64,000 bases of DNA. Origin: Astrothelium macrocarpum (taxonomy: Eukaryota; Ascomycota; Dothideomycetes; Trypetheliales; Trypetheliaceae). The notes below the pieces were generated by a model that did no database searches, had not been told where the DNA came from, and worked only from the letters and a program-made list of their open reading frames with translations. The stretch spans positions 558,001 through 622,000 of the forward strand of contig JAGEMR010000001.1 of assembly GCA_021030915.1 (NCBI GenBank). Reading direction: 5' to 3'. The translations under genes and the position numbers were made by a program. This document shows positions 54,027 through 64,000 of the stretch, one piece after another (within the stretch, counting starts at the first letter, position 1; every line of letters begins with the position of its first letter).

Positions 54027-56453
54027 CTATTCTTTCTCCTTCTCCTTAAGAAGCGCTTTGAAGGAGGCTCTTCCTCTTTCGATATCGTCCCAGTAACGCC
54101 GTTCTAACTCAGGATCAAGATCAGCGGCCATCTGCATCGGCGCAGCTTCGATCTCCATTGTCGGCGCTGTAGCTTGCTCTAGCTGATGTAGTGCTTGTAG
54201 AAAGATTGATAACAAGGGCAAAGCGGCTTCGAGAGCCGACTTTTTGCGGATAAAGTGCGGAGAGAGAAGCATGTATGACAGATTGCGGAGGGTAGACACC
54301 TATATTTGAGTTGATTAGAGTTGAACTGGACACCCGGTTCGGAAAAATAGGACAGCACTTCAAACCAGGGGCGCGAATTGCACTGGGGAGACGTACATAA
54401 TGGTCGCCAAAGGGCTCATAGTTCACATAATTGACATCCGCGACCGCCGAGAGAAGATCCCGCACCAGGGAGTCTTCCTCGATATCCATTGTACCGTTAG
54501 AATTTTCGTGAGCAGTAGAAGTGCCGTCGTTTCGATGATTGCGGTCTTGATGCTGTCCCTGCATCATGCCATCCAGCCCTGCCGCGGCCACTCGGGCCAG
54601 ATCTGCTGGATTGTTGCCTTGTGCAGTCGAAGAGACAGAATTTGGATTTTGCGAGAGGCTGTTATATGCCTGAATGATACGCATCCGAACAGCTAGCTGT
54701 ACTACGAAGAGATCGCGACCTTGTATCTTATGCTGAAGCGAGGACCGATAATCTGGGTCTCTCTCGTTCTCGACCACCACCATCAGCGCCGGATCTCTTG
54801 GCTCGTCCAAGTCATGTCCAGCTTGAGAAACGCCGTTTTGGACTCTGGCGCTGTGCATGATTAACTGTGATTGGAGTCCGCGCGATGCTGCTTCGCATTG
54901 TTCCAAGGCTTGAGCCAAGCGAGCTTTTGTTAATCCGTTCCGTGTGTCCAAATCCACGCTCCTTTGGGTAAGGATTCGCGCATTGAACGCTGTCAGCAAA
55001 TCGACCTCGCTCGCAGGGTGCTCCTCTAAAAATCCAGAATGGATTTGGTGATTGTCCCGTTCCAGAGGTAGGGGTGGATATTGGTAAGTATTGGATTCCG
55101 GTCGGATAGATAGGTCCGCAAACAATGCATCTGAGAGGTACAAAGGCCTACATTACAGTAAGCGAACCGTGAGACTTGACTACGATCAGGGTTAGGGTTG
55201 AGAAACGCACTGTAAAGTACTCCATAAACTCCAGAATATGCGCTTGCCCATCTCTTGGCATACAATCTCTTCAGTCGATGCTCGACCAAAGTCATCGTTT
55301 CCATCCTGTTGCTTCCATGGCTTCAGTGTATCAAGAATAGTCAAGCACTCGCGAAATGCAAGCTGGCTTCGTACCAGCTGGCCAGTATAAATGTATGAAA
55401 GGCCCTGAAAGTAGCTTGTTGCAGCATCATAAACGCTGATGTCATCTTTAAACAAGTACCCTTCCCCCCTCGCTGATAAGCACACTCGTTGGCACCTATA
55501 AGCAAGGCCGATGTGGTTTGGAAAGACTTGGTCGCGGCGGTGGGGTTCCACAAGCTTCAGTCTAGGCTTTCGTGGATACGACGCAACTAGCGCACCAATC
55601 ATGGCTGCCACCAAGGCCAAAAAACTCCTGTTCGATAGATCATCTCGTCTGCGAAAAGATTCGCGGAAGCTGGGTTCGTGCGGAAAGGGACAAATGGGGT
55701 ATAAGTAAGTGAAAAAATCATCAACAAGTCGCTCGAGTACGTCCATCTGGCAGATGGCTTCAGCAGCCAGATGAGGAGATGCCGACAGTGTCGCCAAAGC
55801 CTGGGCGGCATGGGTAGGTGAGGAAGGAGAAGAAAGCATGGGTCCTGAAGGTATATCTGTTCGTCGTTTTTTAATGGCCTCTGCGTGCTTGTTCGGAGGT
55901 CCGCGGCGGCGACTGGGTCGATCAAATGTGCACGGAATTTCGAGAGAGGCACAAGCTTTGCATGGCGGACCTTCTTCGTCACACTAGAAGTCACTGGTTA
56001 TCCCTCGTAGGTTCCAAGCTAATGGCTAATTCTCGGAAGAGATGAGAATGTTCAAAATCAACATTTCTGGAAACTTACCTTCACCTTCCGGATGCTACAC
56101 GAATCGCATGCCTTGCGCAACCTGTTCGCTTTTTGATGCATTTCAACACCACCATGTGCTTCCTGACGGTGTCCATGGCTGGACGCGGTATCATTTTGGT
56201 AGCTGGCTTCTGCTATCGCTTGATCAACTTTTGAGAAGTTATACGAGAGATCTTGAGACTGCTGTTCCTGCACTTGTTCTGTCTGCGCGGCTTGAACCGC
56301 TGCTCCGGCTGCTTCCACGGCTTCTTGAATCTGCGCACTCGAGATGGCCGGAGCGTGCTGGTAGGGATTGTAAGACTGCTGATCGGGAGCTGGGGGAGGA
56401 GGATATGACGAGGCCATTTGCTGGGCGAGCAGGATATACGTCAAGCTGTCCAT
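54027..56453 (-). CDS. Zn2Cys6 transcription factor with fungal_trans domain
   Basis: Exons 56453-56079, 55983-55211, 55147-54397 and 54299-54027 encode 723 aa. Introns are 95, 63 and 97 nt. Intron 1 splits the zinc cluster: CDSCSIRKVK|CDEEGPPCKACASLEIPC (C-x2-C-x6-C-x6-C-x2-C-x6-C), followed by FDRPSRRRGPPNKHAEAIKK, a basic linker common in sugar/carbon regulators. The middle homology region includes VDDFFTYLYPICPFPHEPSF, FLALVAAMIGALVASYPRK and EMGKRIFWSLWSTLQ, and exon 3 gives YQYPPLPLERD. A Gln/Ala-rich activation-like segment precedes the cluster. The start at 56453 is preferred; 56564 would add 37 residues and 56417 would remove 12. It is a nuclear regulator of unknown target genes. Confidence 0.88.
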
Positions 56454-57298
56454 GGTTGAATTAGCCAAACGCGATATTGAACGGATTTGGATGAGTGGAG
56501 ATGAAGATGGCGCAAGCTGTGGGGTCCATGAATGTCCTGTCAACGGGATAGTGACAGGTCTCAAACATACACATGTGAGACATCAGAGCTCCAATGTATC
56601 GGTGAGGCTCGATCGACGTGTGCGCAGCGGACGCAACGCTCGTTAGGAAGTTCGCGTCGATGGGTGAACTTGGAGCAACGGAGTCCAACGACAATTGTAA
56701 GAATCGCGGCACCTTGGTGGCAATATGAAGCATTCAGCGGACGCGATCAAATTGGTCTTGTTTGTGTGTCAAAACAAGATGTGGGCTAGGCGTAGACAAA
56801 AGGGAAAGTTTTGCGGGTTGAAGCTGGAGTGACATCTGACGTCGCTCGCGAGAAGGCGAGTGAGGGTCCAAGTTTGCCCTCACGCGTCTCACACTTCAAC
56901 ACCGCCATATCTTTACTCGACGCATCTAGGAATACATATGTGTGTGAACTAATTCCAATCTACGTTAACAAATGGTTCGGATTCCATCTATCGTCTATCT
57001 ATGTCTGTTCTTGCACAGCTAACGCTCGTACGATGGGTAACGCATTACGGATCAAGACGGCTAAAAATCTCCCTGTGGGAAGAATCCGCAACGATCCAAA
57101 TCAACCCCTTAGAGGCCTATTTGCGGCAATGCTGCAAGGACTTCAACCATGATTGCAATTCCAAGCTGTCTGGCTTGAGCGCAGGCTTCTGCCTGTCATA
57201 GCTTTCATTTTGCAACAGGTAAACGAAAACCAAATATATCGGTAAGAGGCCTGGAGAAATCTCCATATCATCGATTGTTTGTTACACTTGTGACAGGC
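56454..57298. other. Intergenic upstream of the Zn2Cys6 regulator
   Basis: 845 bp between this regulator and the end of the DNA methyltransferase locus. It includes the 5' leader of the regulator. No other gene is seen. Confidence 0.45.
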
Positions 57299-60200
57299 TT
57301 ATTTCGTGCCTGGTAGCAGGGATTCTTCACGACTTGCAAGCCAAGCCTTGCGTATCGACATTCCCAAAGCCAGCGCATTTCCACGAGCCACACCGTTACC
57401 TGCTATCCTGTGTTGTGCTGGAGGGAGACCAATCAGCACCTCGTCATCTGGAATTCCCTGTGCACGCCTCGCCTCCATAATCGATAGAATCCTATGCTGA
57501 TTCCAGTGAAGAGACGGGCCAGTCTTGAAATACCCCGGATTGACTGACGTAGTCAACGTGGGTATTAGATTGTTAGGTTTCAATCTTCTCCATAGGTTGG
57601 TTTCGGGCAAATTTCGACTTTTCCTTCGTTTTTTGTATCCAACGATTTGGGCTTTGGGTATAAGTCCCATATCCATCGCATCGGCAAAATTCATGCCACG
57701 TGGGAAAGTCGGTATTGATGCGATAAAGTCACGGTCAGCTATTGACAGCTTTCTAGATACACGATGGTCCGGAAACGGAACACAGATGTGAACGTGCGCG
57801 TCTCCAATATTCGGCAGGTCCCCTATAGCTTCCTCTGCCGTCACAAAGCTGAACGGATATGCATCCTTAAACTGCCGCTCTCCAAAAGAACTTCCATTAA
57901 CAGTTTTTCCAAGTCCCCGGCGTTTTGTCTCGGGAGGGTGGGCATGCGTTAGTGCAGGATGTGGAGGTAAACTGAGACCTGGTGCAGCGACCACAATAAA
58001 AATACGTGAACGACTTTGTGGATCACCACACGACCAGGCATCAAGAAGGTATGACTGCGTTTGGTATCCCATACCCACCAGCGCACAGAGAAACTGCGCA
58101 AAAACGTTCTGATCACCAATGTCGCTCGCCATGCCGAGTACGTTCTCCATGATCCCGAACTGTGGACGATAGAAATCGAAATAGGCGATAGTTGATGCTG
58201 CGAGTGAAGAGTTGCGTTTAGAGTTTTTGCTCTTTTTGTCAGTTTGGAGAGGAGTATTTCCTTGACATGGCCATCCAGCAACGATGAAGTTTATGGCCCC
58301 AATTTTGGCGATATAAAGCTCTTTTGACCCTTTGGTAGCCTGTAGCATTGCGTCATTGACAGAACCACAGACTGCCTTCACGTTTCTCTTCTTTCTGTTT
58401 GCTAGCCAAGTATGTATTGCTGGTTTATCGATATCGATCCCGCACCTTATGCTATCCCAGACTCTGCGATTCCTCTTCCAAGCAGACCTCCTCCACAAAA
58501 TAGTTCGAGCACCTGCAAAGGCGGTCGTGCTGGCTTCGAAGGATCAAAGCTTTCGTTGAATGGTAGAGGATTTTGTATTCTCGGTCGCCCACCAAAATCG
58601 TCAAAAGCGAGCCTCCCCTTAGTCATTTTTGCCGAGATGTACCAACAATCTGCTACACCATCACGACTATATGGAGGCGGTATTTGTCCAGCCTCCCTTT
58701 CTTCTATCGTGTAAACACGAACGTAGCATTTTCGTATTACCTGGGTCGCTTTGCTAAACATGCGCTGATCCGTCCAACAGAGTTCGTTAGGCCTTGCCGA
58801 GGGGATTGCACCTTTCAGCCGTCCAAGGCGTCGAATTAAGACTTCCTCAGATTCCGATTTAATAGATTCAAGGATGCACGGTTCGAGGACGCCGTCCATT
58901 TGAACCAAGATGGGATCTCCAAGCCTGTATTGCTCCACGACTTTTTGCAGTGCAGACTTCTTGTTTTTACAGCTGCACTTGAAATCGGATTTGTGGAGTT
59001 CTCTAAACGAGAAAGCGCTACCTTCAGTACAATACATCTGGCGGACGAAGAATGCGGCAGTAGTATTTGGGCTGCGTCCGAACCATTCGATGTCAACTGT
59101 GCCGAGCACATGACTGCTAAAGACCTTGGCATCGCTACAATTGCAATTGTCGGATAGGAAGAGCTCTTTTTCCCAGGGATATTTTCCTTTGGAGAGAATT
59201 GTATGTGCCGGTTTGTATAACCATATGACTTCCAGGGCTTGCCGAGCATGTCCTTGGTATTGCTCCATCGTGATGCCCTGGACATACCCATACCAAATGC
59301 TTGATGCTTCATTCCATCCCGATTCCTTGTCACGCGGAACGGCAACTACATCTCCGATCTTAACTCGACTGACAGGGTCTATCACCTTATCCTTTCCTCC
59401 TTTTGGAGTGACAGTTGGTTCATCCTTCCATATAGTGGAACCCATGGCAGCCTTTCGATTTTCATAGGCGCGCTTGACTTCACGATCTACGATGTCTTGC
59501 CTTTTCAGGAAGCCCTTGAAGTACATGTGTTTAAAGCACTCGTAGACGTAAGGAAGAACAATTGTCTGCTGTTCCTGGATGCATTCTTCCTTGACTGCGT
59601 CCAGCTGCTTAGGATCCGCTTCGGCCCAAATGGGATGATGCCGGGCATTGCTGTGAACTGCACAAGCCTCTTTCCACAGAAAGTCGCTATAATCCACAAA
59701 AGCTTGGCGAAAGTCGACCCGTCCGTAGGCAGACAGCCATTTAGATGGCTGTAGTGCAGGAATATATCGGCAGTGAATCCAGTGGTGGAAATCCTTCCTC
59801 AAATTTTGAAGGTGTACAGATTCGTAGTCGGATAGATAATCGACGAATTGTTTGGCAAATTCCGCTATCCAGAGAAAAGGTTCGTGATATCGCCGATATT
59901 CCGTGGCTGGTTCGCCCAGGGAATACCAAACATCATGAACAGCGCCGGCGTTGGATTGCACACAGATCTCTGAAATCTTGTGGTCGTCTCCATAGCCTTC
60001 CAAGGTGAGTATCTTGAATGGAACGCAGCGTACGCACCTTTTCACATTTCCAAAAGCGACAATACCATCGAAGAAGAGTTGGTCAATGCCATGATCTACT
60101 TGAAGTTGGTGTAATGGCATGTATTCACGTACGGCTTTATCCGACGAACCTATCTTTTTGGAACAATAGATGCTGAAATTAGATAATTTGAAGATTTTAT

Positions 60201-60491
60201 AGCTCTTTTCATCTTGTCGTAGAAAATGTGGCTTTTGTTTCTGGATAAGTGATTGGTCTCGTTCCTTATCAAGTTCCAAGATAGCATCCAATTCCGCAAC
60301 GGTTCTTGACTGAAAATCCATCCCTGATACGTAGACCTTGGAGCTGCTGGATGAGGTAGCTGCCCTCGGACACCATCGTCAATTCGTTGACGTTTGGCAG
60401 GCCTTATTGGTACAGAGTCCTCATCTTCTTCTTCCAATTCCGAAAGTCCACGGAACTCCATCGCTCCAAGTCCGAGATCTTTGAGTTCCAT
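57299..60491 (-). pseudogene. dim-2: DIM-2-like DNA (cytosine-5) methyltransferase, frameshifted
   Basis: The product would be about 1050 aa. A probable first exon (60491-60374, MELKDLGLGAMEFRGL...) joins through a 50-nt intron to the frame from 60323; this join is uncertain and 60321 may be the start. The region around VKIGDVVAVPRDKES and WYGYVQGITMEQYQ is BAH-like. Motif I VLELFCGGGLLGRGIAESGI is followed by TAA at 58449-58447. The rest of the catalytic domain continues only in the -1 frame: CGIDIDKPAIHTWLANR, motif IV AGWPCQGN with the catalytic Cys, motif VI GIMENV, and DAWSCGDPQSRSRIFIVVAA, down to PPAQHRIAGNGVA. No intron can bridge the join because both frames overlap by 50 bp and alignment is continuous. 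As written, the enzyme lacks its active site and is probably inactive. Confidence 0.85.
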
Positions 60492-61446
60492 GGAAACAAG
60501 GAGACAAAGTCGTCCGCCATTATCCTGACGAGGGGGCCATACATATATACAATAGTAAAACTGCGTCTGGGTGTCACACGATCCCTAGAATTATTAGTCC
60601 GAAAGGATTTAATCTACACGTGAATACCCACATGACTTATCAGCTGACAGAAAAACAATTCTCGAAAGTCTTCCCAATGTGAGTTGCTTGATGATTGGGA
60701 TTGAATAGAGAAAAAGTTGGGTAAACTGCGCTTAGAAACCTTGCGAAAAGAAGATCACTCCACTATTACGAAATAGAACTTTGTATGTGTGAACGCAAGC
60801 AATTACTAACTCGTGAAATATTTCAGGCAGCAATGGCGAGCATAAGAATAACCCCGAGCTCGTATCTGTAATGAGCCTTGTGGGAGGTACCTATCTGTTC
60901 ATGCATAGGGACTGATCGCCACATTCCACGTGAGACCTTACAAAGTTTTCAGCTCTTTATTTTCCGAGTCACGTTGGTCAGGATCACAAACCTCTATAAG
61001 TTTTCGTGCCTTGGTTGAACTGGTCAAACACCTAGCTCACTTGTCGAATCAAGGCATGCCGAAACCCAAATCTCATTCGGAATGAGACTTTTGCCATTAC
61101 AGCACAGTGTAGACGTGAGATCGAAACTATTAACTTATTTTCAACCATAATTTCAGCAAAGATATGAAAGTCTAAGTGGACTCCGCGCGTCTGCTCGCTC
61201 GCTATCATTTCCATTCAACCGCTTCCCACGACAACGACCACAACGTGAGTTTCGGACGTGCACAGCATTACAAATCATATGTACCGGATCCAGCACCATT
61301 GTCGGATAAGTTGATAGGAAATCTTGATCGCACAGTAGATCGCACCCTTTTCCCACCTCCTGACATATACCACGTTGCTCCATCACCATGCTGGCTAGAC
61401 TTTCAAAGACTTTGACTCTCTTAATACTCGTCACGTGGGAACAACT
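60492..61446. other. Intergenic, no gene seen
   Basis: 955 bp between the methyltransferase start and the MAPK stop. Short frames only. Confidence 0.5.
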
Positions 61447-62735
61447 CTATCGCATGATCTCCTCATAGATGAGCACTGTGAATCCAGTCAGCGTTTTACC
61501 ATGATTCAGTACGAAACGTCACTTACCCTTCAATTGCTCCTTCGTTAAATTATCTTTGTTCTTGTCAAAGTCGAAAAATTCCGGTGGAATCGGATCTGCA
61601 GTTGGCTCATCTTCTGGGTCATGGTATGGCTCAAGGTAAGGGTGTTTGAGCGCTTCTTCTACTGTGATGCGCTTTACCGGGTTGAATGCAAGAAGACGCT
61701 CGAGAAGGTCAAGAGCCTGATCGTTTGTCTTGGGGAAGAGTGCCTTCCATGGAATCTTCTTCTTGAATGGCAAGGATCGGATATACTCGCGAGCACGGCG
61801 AGACTTGATGCCATAGTAATCCTCCATTGTTGGGGTTCCGAGCACGTCAAGAATCAGGGTCAACTGGTGATGATCTGATGTGGGGATTAGTGTTTGACTC
61901 ACGAACCGTATCCGCTCCGAGAACTTACAGTCTTTGCCAGGGAAGAGCGGTTTGCCGCTAAGCATCTCTGCAAGTATGCATCCCACACTCCACACATCAA
62001 TAGCTTTGGTGTATTCCTTGAAGGTGAGCATAATCTCTGGCGCACGGTACCACCTTGTGGCAACATATTCGGTCATAAAGCCAGAATTATCTTCTGTAGA
62101 AGCAGCTGATCTTGCCAGCCCAAAGTCACAGACCTTGAGATCACAATTGGCGTTGAGAAGGAGATTGGAAGGTTTCAGGTCACGGTGGAGGACATTCGCA
62201 GAATGCATTGCCTTGAGTGCGCGCAGGGTCTGGTAGATGAAGTACTGGCAGTGGTCGTCGGACAATTCCTGAGTGCGAATGACACGATGCATGTCGGTCT
62301 CCATGAGTTCCTATCACAAAGTCAGCGCGGCAGTCATTTTTTCGGCCAATTTGCTAGGCGTACTTGGATAAGGTAGACCTCGGAGAAGTTCTCAAAACCG
62401 CGAGGCTTCTGGATATCGAGGATGGAAATGATGTTCTCATGGTTGAAGTATCTCAGCAGCTTCATTTCACGAAGGGTGCGGAGACAGAACATGGAATGGT
62501 CAAAGGGCGTAATCTTCTTGATGGCAACCTTTTGCTGAGAAGGCTTGTGTATCGCAGAACTGTGTCCTATTAGTTTTTTGCGGTTCGCACTCACAACTCG
62601 ATTTCAGGCTGTAAATGGTACGCACCAAACTACTCCATATGCGCCTTCCCCGACAACATCCTGAATGTCATACTGCTCCGAAACATTAAAGGAAATTTTC
62701 CTCGAGCTGCCCGAAGGAGGGGCACGCTGAGACAT
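61447..62735 (-). CDS. FUS3: Fus3/Kss1 (Pmk1)-type MAP kinase
   Basis: Exons 62735-62626, 62559-62364, 62310-61929, 61874-61527 and 61475-61447 encode 354 aa. Introns are 66, 53, 54 and 51 nt. Intron 3 (54 nt) is stop-free and in frame, so an unspliced reading inserts 18 residues after FPGKD. Residues: GEGAYG at 29-34, catalytic Lys51 (VAIKK), HRDLKPSN at 144-151, DFG at 164-166, and activation loop FMTEYVATRWYRAPE with Thr182-Glu-Tyr184. The C-terminus KEQLKVLIYEEIMR is restored by the 29-nt last exon and includes the usual common-docking region (HDPEDEPTADP). It acts downstream of Ste7- and Ste11-type kinases in mating, filamentation, and (in plant pathogens) appressorium formation. Nearly identical to family members across Pezizomycotina. 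Confidence 0.97.
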
Positions 62736-64000
62736 GTTGAGAGATTGTGTGTGAAGTAAATTTCACAAGGAAGCAACAAAGAGAGCTGAGATTGCCAATA
62801 TAGATTCTGAGTGTGCGGAAGAAGGGAGTTGAGAAGATGGAGAGTTCGATGATAGTGGCGCAAAAGCGAATCGAGGTTCAAATTGGGCTAACAATAGGCG
62901 GGGTTACTATGGAAGAAGCATTGTGTTAGCCATTATTGCATCGAGTGGGGACCAGACAATAAGAAGTATTGATCGGAGCTCGGATCCTTGCCCAACCACG
63001 TGGGATGTGATGGTCTACAGTCGCAATGAAGTATGACTGTTTTTCAACCCAAGGCTCAGTGTCACAGGAAAAGATTTACGAAACTTGCCAAAAGAGGCGC
63101 CAACACCAACAGAAGAGTGCTGTCGCGCATTCTGCTTCTCGAAGGGATACATCCCACTAGCATCCATCCGGACGTTTCTCCGAAAACAGCTGCGGTCGGG
63201 AATGATGTGATACAATGAAAAGTAAAGCTCACTTGTGCGTGTGACATACCTGTCCAAATCTGGCACACCCAATACTGCACCTCCTATCTGTATGGCGACG
63301 ACTGGTATTTCTCTCTTTGACGGTCTGAGTCCAGCTCAACGGTCGTTTCAGATATCAAGCGATGGTAGCTTGCGTTGCGTGCAGTTCAGGTGAGAAGGCG
63401 CAATTGCGAGCTCATGAAGCACCAGATGCGTTGCTCTTGAGTAGCGTTCCTACCACTTGCAGCAAGAGGCCAGCTGAGGTAGGATGGCTGAAGGTGTATG
63501 TATGAATCGAAATCCGGGTAACTGGTTCCGGATGGCAATGGACAGGCGGAATGAGGTAGCGAAAGCGATGAGAAGACTAATAACGCCAGAGGCTAGCAAT
63601 GGCACTGGCACTGGCACTGGCACTGAGTTAGGCAACACGTCTCTGCGCAAGCAAACGGATAAAGTAGCGGTGATAGAGGATAGGTGTACCTGAATATCGG
63701 CAGCGTACTGTAGCTTCTGCAGCTGGAGGCTCGTGGACCAGGCGCCGCGAGGAATGCAGGTCCTCGTCATGCAACAAGCAATCACAGCGGAGCGCTGACA
63801 GCAGAAGATAATATTTGGCAAACGGGCGAACAAGGAGACTGGGTATTTGCAGGCAAAATGACGACTTTCGCAGTGGCAGGCAGAGAATGTTGGTGCAGCT
63901 AAGGCGGGGGCGCTTGGAATAACCCAGCAGCAGCCAGCTGATTCGCCTTCCGCGCTCGTCAGATTGACAACGAGACCTGGTCCAGTTGGTGTGCAATTGC
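62736..64000. other. Upstream region of the MAP kinase, no gene seen
   Basis: 1.27 kb to the window end. Short ORFs on both strands (for example 63450-63996) have no recognisable domain. It holds the MAPK promoter and a short GGCACT tandem repeat. Confidence 0.45.
63601..63624 (+). repeat. (GGCACT)4 hexanucleotide tandem repeat
   Basis: Four perfect copies in noncoding DNA upstream of the MAPK gene. Confidence 0.85.

Noticed and set aside
58440..58500. Programmed -1 ribosomal frameshift in the DNA methyltransferase
   Set aside because: No slippery heptamer and no obvious downstream stem; cellular dim-2 genes are not known to need one.
63450..63996. ORFs upstream of the MAP kinase
   Set aside because: No domain, no splice consistency, and they overlap a hexanucleotide repeat region.
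1..64000. CRISPR arrays, bacterial operons, intact transposons, secondary-metabolite core genes
   Set aside because: None found: no repeat-spacer pattern, no transposase or reverse transcriptase motif, and no PKS, NRPS or terpene cyclase signature.

Overview
The window is nuclear DNA of a filamentous ascomycete (Pezizomycotina; the gene content fits Dothideomycetes, but I cannot place it further from sequence alone). The evidence is: short introns of about 50-70 nt with GT...CTAAC/CTGAC...AG signals in nearly every gene, no operons, three Zn2Cys6 regulators, a self-sufficient CYP505 P450, an AA9 polysaccharide monooxygenase, a DIM-2-type cytosine methyltransferase and an Fus3/Pmk1-type MAP kinase. 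I rebuilt exon structures by hand from splice signals, frame and family alignment. Coordinates given for spliced genes are start codon to stop codon and include introns.

Layout. 0-12 kb: 5'-truncated ubiquitin-like-domain protein (+), cupin protein (-), a 2.5 kb stretch without a gene, hexose-type sugar transporter (+), DUF1749 alpha/beta hydrolase (+) convergent with a SurE-family phosphatase (-), and a naphthol-reductase-like SDR (-). 12-22 kb: B-type cyclin (-), 3 kb intergenic, a protein with a C-terminal Zn2Cys6 cluster (+), a small membrane protein (-). 22-32 kb: transglutaminase-like proline-rich protein (+), a fusion of a fungal STAND-type N-terminal domain with a degenerate G-alpha domain (+), Ams2/Spt21-like GATA factor (-), SmD2 (+). 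32-43 kb: dihydroxyacetone kinase (-), CYP505 P450-reductase fusion (+) with an apparent AT-AC intron, a 2EXR/F-box-like protein (-), AA9 LPMO (-). 43-57 kb: Zn2Cys6 regulator (-) divergent from a DHA2-type MFS exporter (+), an orphan ORF followed by decayed coding sequence and a fold-back inverted repeat, Prx5-type peroxiredoxin (+), another Zn2Cys6 regulator (-). 57-64 kb: DIM-2-like DNA methyltransferase broken by a frameshift at its catalytic motif I (-), Fus3/Kss1-type MAPK (-), and its long upstream region.

Most genes are independent housekeeping or regulatory units. The clearest functional pairing is the divergent regulator/exporter pair at 43.9-48.7 kb. The most unusual signals are the AT-AC intron in the P450 gene, the frameshifted DNA methyltransferase, the nucleotide-binding-dead G-alpha fused to an N-terminal immune-receptor-type domain, and the 69-bp fold-back repeat inside decayed coding sequence. 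No tRNA, rRNA, CRISPR array or intact transposon was recognised.
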